A stretch of DNA of 64,000 nt from NCBI RefSeq assembly GCF_014190915.1, contig NZ_JACHVU010000013.1:1-64000 (forward strand), written 5' to 3'. The translations under genes were made by a program, and so were the position numbers. Shown here piece after piece: positions 8,120 through 15,542 of this stretch (position 1 is the first letter of the stretch; every line of letters starts with the position of its first letter). Source of the DNA: Mycolicibacterium iranicum (GTDB taxonomy: Bacteria; Actinomycetota; Actinomycetes; Mycobacteriales; Mycobacteriaceae). The notes below the pieces were generated by a model, which made no database searches, had not been told where the DNA came from, and saw only the letters and a list, made by a program, of their open reading frames with translations.

Positions 8120-8910
8120 CAACGCCGTTGCACCAGAAGTGTCTGTGCGCATGTGCCGATGAAGCCGTCACGGTCGAAGATCTCCGCGGTGGTCACCCCG
8201 ACCCCGTCGGGGCCGATGGACCCCCGCGCCCGCAGCGCGAAGTCGCGGCCCTGCGGCAGCCGATGCAGGTGGACCGTGGTGTCGGTGTTCATGAACACGA
8301 AGCGCTGCGGATCGAGGGCCGCGCCGATCCCGTTGGCGGAATCGACGACCATCGCCAGCCGTTGCAACGCTGTGGTGGGTTCCGAATCCACCAGAGGCAC
8401 AAGCGGTGTCAGCCAGGCGACGGCGGCGCCGTCCTGGTCGGGCTGGCTGCGCCAGCTCACGGTCTCGAGGTAACCGGGCGCCCCTTGCCACGCGTGCGTG
8501 GCATCGGCCGCCTCACCTTCGGTCAGGGGAGGGTAGCGGTCGGTCGCGGCGTCCTGGGTGTCGCTCGGCGCCAGCAGCCATGCGGTGGCACGGGCGACGG
8601 CCCGACGCGTCCCATCGGGGCGTTCGACGAGCATCTCGGCCGACATCATCGAGATCCGGGCGCCCGGGCGGTCCACCCAGGCACGCACGCGCAGTGTCGT
8701 CACCGGGATGGCGCCCAGGATGTCGAGTGTCACGCGACCGACCCGCAGACCCGTGCCGTCTGCCAGGTCTTCGATCGCGCGGGTCAGCAGCGCCAGCGGC
8801 GGCGAGCCGTGCTGGATCTGCGGATCCCAGTTGCTGCGGGTCCCGTCGGTCGACTCGAACACGTCGTAGTCGCCGTCGCGCCCCACACGACGGAACAGGC
8901 AGTCGATCAC
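8119..8910 (-). CDS. Acyl-CoA thioesterase-like protein, double hotdog
   Basis: A 263-residue protein from a GTG that overlaps the RecB-like gene's stop (GTGA at 8907-8910). The N-terminal half begins with HGSPPLALLTRAIEDLADGTGLRVGRVTLDILGAIPVTTLRVRAWVDRPG, the hotdog pattern of TesB-like acyl-CoA thioesterases. The C-terminal half holds FVFMNTDTTVHLHRLPQGRDFALRARGSIGPDGVGVTTAEIFDRDGFIGTCAQTLLV, a second hotdog fold. Such proteins cleave acyl-CoA to free acid and CoA. The natural chain length is unknown. Confidence 0.8.
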   Translation of the reverse strand: MIDCLFRRVGRDGDYDVFESTDGTRSNWDPQIQHGSPPLALLTRAIEDLADGTGLRVGRVTLDILGAIPVTTLRVRAWVDRPGARISMMSAEMLVERPDGTRRAVARATAWLLAPSDTQDAATDRYPPLTEGEAADATHAWQGAPGYLETVSWRSQPDQDGAAVAWLTPLVPLVDSEPTTALQRLAMVVDSANGIGAALDPQRFVFMNTDTTVHLHRLPQGRDFALRARGSIGPDGVGVTTAEIFDRDGFIGTCAQTLLVQRR

Positions 8911-9770
8911 GCGGCGGGCTCCGCCTGCAGCACTGCGTCGGGGTCGCCCTCGTCCAGGACTTGCGGCCAGCCGGGGTACGGCGGGGGAGTGCCTCCGTAG
9001 ACCGGGCACAGCGACCGGTGTGCGCACCAGTCGCACAGCCGCGACGGGTTCGGACGGAAATCGCCTGTGGCACCGGCGGTCTGGATGGCGCGCCAGATGG
9101 CGGTCAGGGTCCTCTCGAAGCGTTCGAGCTCGTCGAAATCCGGGGCGTAGTCGAGCACCTGCTGGTCTGCGAGGTAGAGCAGTCGCAGGCGCGTGGGCAG
9201 CACGCCCCGCGCTCGCAGCAGGGCGACCGCGTAGAACTTCATCTGGAACATCGCCTTGAACTCGGCCAGCGCGCGGGCCTCCGGGGGAGCCTTGCCGGTC
9301 TTGTAGTCCACGACGCGCACCTCGCCGGTCGGCGCGACGTCGATACGGTCGACGAAGCCGCGCAGCAGGGTGCCGTCGGCCAGCTCGACCTCCACCCGCT
9401 GTTCGCAGCTCTGCGGATCGAATCGCGTCGGATCCTCCAGCCGGTAGTAGCCGGACAACAGTGTCCGTGCCTGCTCCAGCAACTCGGCCTGCAGTTCCGG
9501 GGGGATATCGGAGGCCAGCTCGGGGCGCTCGGCGACCAGACGCTCCCACGCGGGCTCGATCAGGCCGGCCGCGATCTCGGGCACCCGCTCCGGGGCGGGC
9601 AGCGCGTACAGCTGCTCCAGCGCGGCGTGCACCACCGACCCGCGCACCTGGGCGGCCGACGACGGCTCGGGGAGCCGGTCGATGGCCCGGAACCGGTACA
9701 GCAGCGGACACTGCTTGAAGTCCGCGGCGCGCGACGGCGACAACGCGGGGCGTCGCACCGGCTCACTCAT
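8907..9770 (-). CDS. RecB-family PD-(D/E)XK exonuclease (Rv2119-like)
   Basis: A 287-residue nuclease. It opens LSPSRAADFKQCPLLYRFRAIDRLPEP, the usual start of RecB-type nuclease domains, followed by RGSVVHAALEQLY. The catalytic core is GFVDRIDVAPTGEVRVVDYKTGKAP (Asp, then Asp-x-Lys). It closes with CDWCAHRSLCP, and with the early Cys this likely forms the Fe-S clasp of AddB/Cas4-like nucleases. ATG 9770 is chosen over ATG 9800 because the family sequence begins there. The order relative to trmI matches Rv2119-Rv2118c. It should act on DNA ends in repair, without a helicase domain of its own. Confidence 0.87.
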   Translation of the reverse strand: MSEPVRRPALSPSRAADFKQCPLLYRFRAIDRLPEPSSAAQVRGSVVHAALEQLYALPAPERVPEIAAGLIEPAWERLVAERPELASDIPPELQAELLEQARTLLSGYYRLEDPTRFDPQSCEQRVEVELADGTLLRGFVDRIDVAPTGEVRVVDYKTGKAPPEARALAEFKAMFQMKFYAVALLRARGVLPTRLRLLYLADQQVLDYAPDFDELERFERTLTAIWRAIQTAGATGDFRPNPSRLCDWCAHRSLCPVYGGTPPPYPGWPQVLDEGDPDAVLQAEPAA

Positions 9771-9854
9771 GGCTTTCACCCTAGGACCGGGGTCGGACAT
9801 ACCGCGGCAACCCGGACGCGAACGGCGGCGCGTCTACTGGCAGGCTGGTCAACC

Positions 9855-10685
9855 GTGCGTAGAACCGGTCCGTTTGCCGTCGGTGACCGAGTGCAGCTCA
9901 CCGACGCCAAAGGCAGGCGCTACACCATGCTGCTCAAGCCCGGCGGCGAGTTCCACACCCACCGCGGCATCATCTCCCTCGACGAGGTGGTCGGCCTGCC
10001 GGAGGGCAGCGTGGTGAAGTCCACCAACGGCGACCAGTTCCTGGTGCTGCGGCCGCTGCTGGTCGACTACGTGATGTCCATGCCCCGCGGCGCCCAGGTG
10101 GTCTACCCGAAGGACGCGGCGCAGATCGTGCACGAGGGCGACATCTTCCCCGGGGCGCGCGTGCTGGAGGCCGGCGCCGGTTCCGGCGCGCTGACGTGCT
10201 CGCTGCTGCGCGCCGTCGGCCCCGAGGGCCGGGTGACCTCCTACGAGGTGCGCGAAGACCACGCCGAGCATGCCCAGCGCAACGTCACGACGTTCTTCGG
10301 GGACCAGCCGGCCAACTGGGATCTGGTGATCGCCGATCTCGCCGACCACGACGGCAGCGAGGTCGACCGGGTCGTGCTGGACATGCTGGCGCCGTGGGAG
10401 GTGCTCGGACCGGTGGCCGACGCCCTCGTCGCCGGCGGCGTGCTCGTCATCTATGTCGCCACCGTCACCCAGTTGTCCAAGACCGTCGAGGCGCTGCGTG
10501 AACAGCAGTGCTGGACCGAACCGCGGGCGTGGGAGAGCATGCAGCGCGGGTGGCACGTCGTCGGGCTGGCGGTGCGTCCCGAACATTCGATGCGGGGGCA
10601 CACCGCGTTCCTGATCAGTGCTCGCAAATTGGCGCCCGGCGCGGTGGCGCCGACGCCTCTGCGGAAGAAGCGGCTGCCCAGCTAG
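9855..10685 (+). CDS. trmI: tRNA (adenine-58-N1)-methyltransferase
   Basis: A 276-residue class I SAM methyltransferase that makes m1A58 in the T-loop of tRNA. Seen: an N-terminal beta domain (FAVGDRVQLTDAKGRRYTMLLKPGGEFHTHRG), then VYPKDAAQIVHEGDIFPGARVLEAGAGSGALTCSLLRAVGPEGRVTSYE, where EAGAGSGA binds SAM, and DMLAPWEVL, the family's catalytic-region motif. The GTG at 9855 gives the family length; longer in-frame readings upstream run through the antisense RecB gene. It is divergent from RecB (84 bp) and its last four bases overlap the end of the DUF503 gene. Confidence 0.93.
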   Translation: MRRTGPFAVGDRVQLTDAKGRRYTMLLKPGGEFHTHRGIISLDEVVGLPEGSVVKSTNGDQFLVLRPLLVDYVMSMPRGAQVVYPKDAAQIVHEGDIFPGARVLEAGAGSGALTCSLLRAVGPEGRVTSYEVREDHAEHAQRNVTTFFGDQPANWDLVIADLADHDGSEVDRVVLDMLAPWEVLGPVADALVAGGVLVIYVATVTQLSKTVEALREQQCWTEPRAWESMQRGWHVVGLAVRPEHSMRGHTAFLISARKLAPGAVAPTPLRKKRLPS

Positions 10686-10981
10686 TCGTCGTCGGTGCTC
10701 TTGCGCAGGCCGCGCCGCGCGGAGAGCAGCTCGAGCTCGGGTCGTGCCGCGACCAGACGCTCGGCGGCGTCCAGTACGTCGACCACGTGGGAGCGGTCGG
10801 CGGAGACGACGCCGATGCCGATGCCGGCGCGGCGATGCAAGTCCCGGGAGCCGGTCTCGGCGGCCGACACCGCGAATCGACGGGTCAGCTCGGCGACGAC
10901 AGGACGGATCAACGAGCGCTTCTGCTTGAGCGAGTGGACGTCGCCGAGGAGGACGTCGAACTCCAGCCAGCCGATCCACAT
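10682..10981 (-). CDS. DUF503 protein (Rv2117-like)
   Basis: A 99-residue protein beginning MWIGWLEFDVLLGDVHSLKQKRSLIRPVVAELTRRFAVSAAETG, the DUF503 (YlxP-like) signature, ending with an acidic SARRGLRKSTDDD tail. Members elsewhere sit beside ribosome-binding factor genes, but the function is unproven. The start is ATG 10981, two bases after the end of the LppK-like gene, so the two probably share a transcript. Position between trmI and lppK matches Rv2117. Confidence 0.85.
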   Translation of the reverse strand: MWIGWLEFDVLLGDVHSLKQKRSLIRPVVAELTRRFAVSAAETGSRDLHRRAGIGIGVVSADRSHVVDVLDAAERLVAARPELELLSARRGLRKSTDDD

Positions 10982-10983
10982 GG

Positions 10984-11595
10984 TCAGCGGGGTGGTGTCG
11001 GCGCCGCCGGAGCGGGCGCCGCGGCGCCGGTGTCGAGCTGCAGCAGCAGGTCGGCGGTCTGGCGGGTCAGCTGCCACGCGCCGGCCGCGGGGGCGAACTC
11101 CATCGGGTAGACGAACTCGCGGGCCGGTGGATTGGCCGGTCGGATCACGATGGTGGCCACGACGTGACCCGGGGCCGACTGCGACCAGCCGAGGTCGCGG
11201 GCCTCGAAGGTGAGGGGCAGAGATCCGTTGTCGCGCAGCGCGACTGCGAAGCGATCGAGCCCGGCTGCCTCGGCCGGGGCGCCCCCTTCGATCAGCGTGA
11301 TTTTCTGCCCGCCGGGAACGGCGGGGTCGGCCAGTCGGGCCATCACATCGGTCAGCGCGTCCGCGGGGGGCAGGGGTGGTCCACCGGGAGAATCGGGGAT
11401 GGGCGCCGGAATCCCCACCGACGGCTCCGCGGACGGCGACGACGTCGGAGTGGCGGCGGGATGCTGGGGCTGACTGCACCCCACAAGCCCGAGCGCCGCC
11501 ACACAGAGTGTGGCGGCGCTGCGGACAATGCTGGGCTGCGGGATCAGCCGACCGCGCTGAGAAGTGCCATCGCGGACTGCTTCGAGATCTGCCAA
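10984..11595 (-). CDS. lppK: LppK-like lipoprotein, MTB12 fold
   Basis: Up to 203 residues. A lipoprotein signal is clear: ATLCVAALGLVGC, with the lipobox LVGC at about residues 37-40, followed by a Ser/Pro/Thr linker. The rest (TDVMARLADPAVPGGQKITLIEGG... AGAWQLTRQTADLLLQLD) resembles the low-molecular-weight antigen MTB12 domain, the same as its neighbour. The start is uncertain: ATG 11595 overlaps the upstream gene by 52 bases and leaves a long pre-signal region; no better ATG or GTG lies closer. Expected location is the outer face of the plasma membrane. Corresponds to Rv2116. Confidence 0.8.
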   Translation of the reverse strand: MADLEAVRDGTSQRGRLIPQPSIVRSAATLCVAALGLVGCSQPQHPAATPTSSPSAEPSVGIPAPIPDSPGGPPLPPADALTDVMARLADPAVPGGQKITLIEGGAPAEAAGLDRFAVALRDNGSLPLTFEARDLGWSQSAPGHVVATIVIRPANPPAREFVYPMEFAPAAGAWQLTRQTADLLLQLDTGAAAPAPAAPTPPR

Positions 11596-12041
11596 CCGGT
11601 CGGGCTGGGCCCGGCGACGAACGTCACGTTCTGCGTGGCGGCGGCGCCGGTCTGGGCCGTCGCGGTCACCGTCGCCGTGGCGATGGGGCCGTTCTGGTCG
11701 ATGTTGTTCACCGCGAAGTTCAGCGGGAAGTAGCCCTTGGCGGCGGCGTTCGCGTAGCCGTTGTCGGCCACCCTGGCCTCGATGCGGCCCAAGCCGCCCT
11801 GCACGTACGCCGACTTGCCGCCCGTGAACGATCCGGGTCCCGACAGCGCGCTCAACGTGGAGACCAGCGGTCCCTGCAGGTCGGGCGCCGGCGCTGCGGG
11901 CAGCGGCGCATCGAGGACGGCCGGTGAGGCCCCCGCGACACCGGCGGTGGCAATCGAGGTCACACCCGCGGCTGCAGCACCGACGAATGCGGCGGCTGCT
12001 GCCCCAGCGGTCAAGCTGGTAACGAGGGATTTCAGGGTCAC
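11544..12041 (-). CDS. Secreted low-molecular-weight antigen MTB12-like protein
   Basis: A 165-residue protein with a Sec signal (LTAGAAAAAFVGAAAAGVTSIATAGVAGASPA, cleavage near residue 40). The mature domain follows the MTB12/CFP-2 (Rv2376c) pattern: LSALSGPGSFTGGKSAYVQGGLGRIEARVADNGYANAAAKGYFPLNFAVNNI, then TQNVTFVAGPSPTGWQISKQSAMALL. MTB12 is an abundant exported antigen of unknown function. The GTG start at 12041 has AAGGAC just upstream. It overlaps the LppK-like start, so the pair looks like an internal duplication of one fold, one copy lipid-anchored and one free. Confidence 0.82.
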   Translation of the reverse strand: MTLKSLVTSLTAGAAAAAFVGAAAAGVTSIATAGVAGASPAVLDAPLPAAPAPDLQGPLVSTLSALSGPGSFTGGKSAYVQGGLGRIEARVADNGYANAAAKGYFPLNFAVNNIDQNGPIATATVTATAQTGAAATQNVTFVAGPSPTGWQISKQSAMALLSAVG

Positions 12042-12187
12042 GGCTGTCCTTCCGTTGGCCGAACTGATCTATAGAGGCTAACAGTGTTGCTGGTGTGTCG
12101 AATTCCTAGAGCACACACAAAGACTGAATCGCCGGTAGCGTTGAAGGTGTTACTGCACCAACATCGGGTGTGGGAAAGGAGCTCAGC

Positions 12188-14035
12188 ATGAGTGAGTCCG
12201 AGCGTTCCGAGGCGACTGACGGCTTCGGAGCATCCCCCAACAGGCATCTGTCCAGCGAAGATGCGGCAGAGCTGGAACAGTTGCGGCGCGAGGCGGCCGC
12301 CCTGCGGGAACAGCTGGAAAACGCTGTCGGTTCCCAGAGCGGTTTGCGCAGTGCACGCGATGTTCACCAGCTCGAGGCACGGATCGACTCGCTGGCGGCG
12401 CGTAACGCCAAGCTGATGGACACCCTCAAAGAGGCGCGGCAGCAGTTGCTGGCGCTCCGCGAAGAGGTCGATCGCCTCGGTCAGCCGCCGAGCGGCTACG
12501 GCGTGCTGCTCTCGGTGCAGGAGGACGACACGGTCGACGTGTTCACCTCGGGTCGCAAGATGCGGCTGACGTGCTCGCCGAACATCGACACCAAGGAACT
12601 GAAGAAGGGCCAGACGGTGCGCCTCAACGAGGCACTGACCGTCGTGGAGGCCGGGCAGTTCGAGTCTGTCGGTGAGATCAGCACCCTGCGCGAGATCCTG
12701 TCCGACGGCCACCGTGCCCTCGTCGTCGGTCATGCCGATGAGGAGCGCATCGTGTGGCTGGCCGAACCGCTGGTCGCGGCCGAGCACCTGCCCGAGGGGT
12801 CGTACGCCACCGAGGACGACTTGGACGACGACCGGCCGCGCAAGCTGCGCCCGGGCGACTCGCTGCTCGTCGACACCAAGGCGGGGTACGCGTTCGAACG
12901 GGTCCCCAAGGCCGAGGTCGAGGACCTCGTCCTCGAAGAGGTGCCCGACGTCAGCTACGGCGACATCGGCGGGCTGACCCGGCAGATCGAGCAGATCCGC
13001 GACGCGGTCGAACTGCCGTTCCTGCACAAGGACCTGTACCGCGAGTACGCGCTGCGGCCGCCCAAAGGCGTGCTGCTCTACGGCCCTCCCGGCTGCGGTA
13101 AGACGTTGATCGCCAAGGCGGTCGCGAACTCGCTGGCCAAGAAGATGGCCGAGCTGCGCGGGGAGGATTCCCGGGAGGCCAAGAGCTACTTCCTCAACAT
13201 CAAGGGCCCCGAGCTGCTGAACAAGTTCGTCGGTGAGACCGAACGTCACATCCGGCTGATCTTCCAGCGGGCCCGCGAGAAGGCCTCCGAGGGCACCCCG
13301 GTGATCGTGTTCTTCGACGAGATGGACTCGATCTTCCGGACCCGCGGCACCGGTGTGAGCTCCGATGTCGAGACGACCGTCGTCCCGCAGTTGCTGTCGG
13401 AGATCGACGGGGTCGAAGGCCTGGAGAACGTCATCGTCATCGGCGCCTCCAACCGTGAGGACATGATCGACCCGGCGATCCTGCGGCCCGGCCGCCTCGA
13501 CGTCAAGATCAAGATCGAACGGCCGGACGCCGAATCGGCGCAGGACATCTTCAGCAAGTACCTCACCGAGAACCTCCCGATCCACACCGACGATCTGTCG
13601 GAGTTCTCGGGGGACCGGTCGCTGACCATCAAGGCGATGATCGAGAAGGTCGTCGACCGGATGTACGCCGAGATCGACGACAACCGCTTCCTGGAGGTCA
13701 CCTACGCCAACGGTGACAAAGAAGTCATGTATTTCAAGGACTTCAACTCCGGCGCGATGATCCAGAACGTCGTGGATCGGGCGAAGAAGAACGCGATCAA
13801 GTCGGTGCTGGAAACCGGCCAGCCCGGCCTGCGAATCCAGCACCTGCTGGATTCGATCATCGACGAGTTCGCCGAGAACGAGGATCTGCCGAACACGACC
13901 AACCCCGACGACTGGGCGCGGATCTCGGGCAAGAAGGGCGAGCGGATCGTCTACATCCGCACGCTCGTCACCGGGAAGTCGTCCAGTGCCAGCAGGGCGA
14001 TCGACACCGAGTCGAACCTGGGCCAGTACCTGTAG
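12188..14035 (+). CDS. mpa: Mycobacterial proteasome ATPase (AAA+ unfoldase)
   Basis: Mpa (ARC) is the hexameric ring ATPase that binds pupylated proteins, unfolds them and feeds the 20S proteasome. In the 615 residues are: an N-terminal coiled coil (about 22-97) that captures Pup, two OB-fold interdomains (about 100-245), the AAA core with Walker A GPPGCGKT at 299-306 and Walker B FFDEMD with D377-E378, and the C-terminal GQYL whose penultimate Tyr opens the 20S gate. ATG 12188 is preferred over GTG 12170 because AAAGGA at 12175-12180 is correctly placed. It is separate from pup-prcBA, as in other mycobacteria. Confidence 0.97.
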   Translation: MSESERSEATDGFGASPNRHLSSEDAAELEQLRREAAALREQLENAVGSQSGLRSARDVHQLEARIDSLAARNAKLMDTLKEARQQLLALREEVDRLGQPPSGYGVLLSVQEDDTVDVFTSGRKMRLTCSPNIDTKELKKGQTVRLNEALTVVEAGQFESVGEISTLREILSDGHRALVVGHADEERIVWLAEPLVAAEHLPEGSYATEDDLDDDRPRKLRPGDSLLVDTKAGYAFERVPKAEVEDLVLEEVPDVSYGDIGGLTRQIEQIRDAVELPFLHKDLYREYALRPPKGVLLYGPPGCGKTLIAKAVANSLAKKMAELRGEDSREAKSYFLNIKGPELLNKFVGETERHIRLIFQRAREKASEGTPVIVFFDEMDSIFRTRGTGVSSDVETTVVPQLLSEIDGVEGLENVIVIGASNREDMIDPAILRPGRLDVKIKIERPDAESAQDIFSKYLTENLPIHTDDLSEFSGDRSLTIKAMIEKVVDRMYAEIDDNRFLEVTYANGDKEVMYFKDFNSGAMIQNVVDRAKKNAIKSVLETGQPGLRIQHLLDSIIDEFAENEDLPNTTNPDDWARISGKKGERIVYIRTLVTGKSSSASRAIDTESNLGQYL

Positions 14036-14152
14036 GTCGGGTTCAGGCACTGCACACCGCCGGCACCGGCGGCGTTCACTTCGGCGACCCCCGCGCGTCA
14101 GCACCCGGGCGTAGTTTTCCTGCGTCCCCAGGTCTGCGAGTCAGGGAGTCCC

Positions 14153-14484
14153 ATGAAGATCCACGCCGCGAAGATCCACGCCGCCCGCGTGTGCGGTGCG
14201 ACCGCTGTGCTGTTCGCCGTGGCGACGGCCGCCGCGATCCCGGCGTCGCGGACGTCTACGCGATGCCCGATGTCGAAGGGGCGGTGTTGCAGGATGCCTG
14301 GGACGCCGTCGTCTCGGCGACCGACGGCACGCTGGAACCCCAGACGTCCACGGCCGAAGGACCGCCGTTCGAGCAGATCAACCTGACGAACTGGGAGGTC
14401 TGTTCGCAGTCGCCGGCCGACGGCGAGGAGATCTCCGCGGACTCGCCGCCCGAACTCGAGGTGGCGCGCCCCGGCGCCTGCTGA
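14153..14484 (+). pseudogene. Secreted PASTA-like small protein, frameshifted
   Basis: Two frames together make one sensible protein. Frame A from ATG 14153 (SD AGGGAG at 14143-14148) gives a signal peptide: CGATAVLFAVATAAAIPA. The frame then turns to low-complexity Arg/Ser. Frame B, open to the TGA at 14484, gives DVYAMPDVEGAVLQDAW, then INLTNWEVCSQSPADGEEIS and ELEVARPGAC, which is PASTA-like (MPDVEG..LQ.A, QSPADG). Restoring one base near 14241-14247 joins them as ..AAIPA-VADVYAMP... This is either a recent one-base deletion or a sequencing error. If intact, it would be an exported domain of about 110 residues. The N-terminus also carries a 15-bp direct duplication (KIHAA twice). Confidence 0.65.
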
Positions 14485-15087
14485 TCAGCTCGACAGCGAG
14501 TAGCTGTTGGCCAGATCGTCCTGTAGGACACTGGCTTTCTGCGCCGTCGTGTCGATCCGCAGCGGACGCTCCAGGGTGCGCGCGCGGTAGCTCCAGCCGG
14601 CGGGCAGGGTCAGCCGGGTCGCCAGCCCGGCCAGGTCGTCGAGATGTAACTGCGGATCGACGGTCTGGCTGAAGGTCTGCATCACCCAGCGCCGGCCGTC
14701 GGGATCGGTGAGCTCGAAGACGGGCGTGCCGGCGTCGTAGAGGAACGCCGCCCGGCGGTCGACCTGGTTGACCGAATAGGGCGCCGGGTTCATCGACGAC
14801 AGCTCGACGGTCGCCTGCCGCAGCATCTCGATGCCGCCGAAGGTGCGCCGCTCGGTCTCGGTACCGCCCGCCTTCTCGATGTGGCTCATCAGCCAGTACC
14901 TCGGCCCGTTCAGCAGTGCGGCTGCGGCGCTGTGCTCGGCCGCGATGGCCTGGGCGTCGAGCTGCGACCACAGTTCCGCCGGACAGTCGTTGAGCGGGTA
15001 GGTGTTGTAGACGGTTGCCTGCGGCCCGGTTTCGCCCATGTGGACGAGCAGCACCTCGCCGTACCGCTTGCCGAAGACGTCGGTCAT
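14485..15087 (-). CDS. Conserved protein of unknown function (Rv2114-like)
   Basis: A 200-residue soluble protein beginning MTDVFGKRYGEVLLVHMGETGPQATVYNTYPLNDCPAELW. I do not recognise a characterised domain. No signal peptide or membrane segment is seen. The ATG at 15087 overlaps the stop of the NsrR-like regulator (ATGA, 15084-15087), so expression of the two is coupled. Length and gene order (next to an Rv2113-like membrane protein) agree with Rv2114. Coupling to a nitric-oxide-type regulator is the only functional clue. Confidence 0.75.
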   Translation of the reverse strand: MTDVFGKRYGEVLLVHMGETGPQATVYNTYPLNDCPAELWSQLDAQAIAAEHSAAAALLNGPRYWLMSHIEKAGGTETERRTFGGIEMLRQATVELSSMNPAPYSVNQVDRRAAFLYDAGTPVFELTDPDGRRWVMQTFSQTVDPQLHLDDLAGLATRLTLPAGWSYRARTLERPLRIDTTAQKASVLQDDLANSYSLSS

Positions 15088-15533
15088 CGTGCCGGAACCG
15101 TGGGAAGGGACAGCGGCAGGACCGTGAGCGCCGGGGCGCGTGTCAGGTCCGCGACGGTGTAGCGGTCGAGCTCGGCGTAGAACGCCTCCTTGGCGGTGGC
15201 CAGCGCACGCCGCAGCCGGCACCCGGCCACCAGCGGGCAGGGACTGCCGCCCTCGCAGTCGATGACCTCGCGGTCGCCTTCGAGTTCGCGGATCAGCCAG
15301 CCGATCGACGCCGTCCGCCCCGCGTCGGTCAGAGACAGCCCGCCGACCCGGCCCCGGCGGGCCTCGACCAACCCGAGTTCGACGAGACGGGACACGGCTT
15401 TGGCGATGTGGTTCTCCGAGGCCGCCGCGCTGGCGGCGATGTGGCGCGTGGTGACGCGCTGGTCGTCGAACTCGCCGGCGCTGAGCAGCATCATGGCGCG
15501 CAGTCCGAGGTCGGTGAACCGCGTGAGCTGCAT
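15084..15533 (-). CDS. nsrR: Rrf2-family regulator, NsrR type with CX5CX5C cluster site
   Basis: A 149-residue Rrf2 protein. The winged helix is N-terminal (MQLTRFTDLGLRAMMLLSAG, then HIAASAAASENHIAKAVSRLVELGLVEARRGRVGGLSLT). After the dimer helix come three cysteines in CEGGSPCPLVAGC, spaced exactly CX5CX5C as in the [4Fe-4S] nitric-oxide sensor NsrR of Streptomyces. NsrR represses NO-detoxifying genes until its cluster is nitrosylated. No flavohaemoglobin gene is in view. Its own operon is membrane protein, this gene, then the Rv2114-like gene. The gene name is by family resemblance. Confidence 0.8.
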   Translation of the reverse strand: MQLTRFTDLGLRAMMLLSAGEFDDQRVTTRHIAASAAASENHIAKAVSRLVELGLVEARRGRVGGLSLTDAGRTASIGWLIRELEGDREVIDCEGGSPCPLVAGCRLRRALATAKEAFYAELDRYTVADLTRAPALTVLPLSLPTVPAR

Positions 15534-15542
15534 GGATCCACG

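Noticed and set aside
8406..9854. An extended N-terminus of trmI reading back to 8406
   Set aside because: The extra 480 residues are Arg/Pro/Gly low complexity antisense to the RecB-like and thioesterase genes. The GTG at 9855 gives the normal TrmI length.
12038..14104. Long minus-strand ORF antisense to mpa
   Set aside because: It mirrors the codon bias of mpa (third-position GC gives open antisense frames) and shows no domain. Many long antisense frames in this window, for example opposite the MFS gene, HelY and cobN, are the same artefact.
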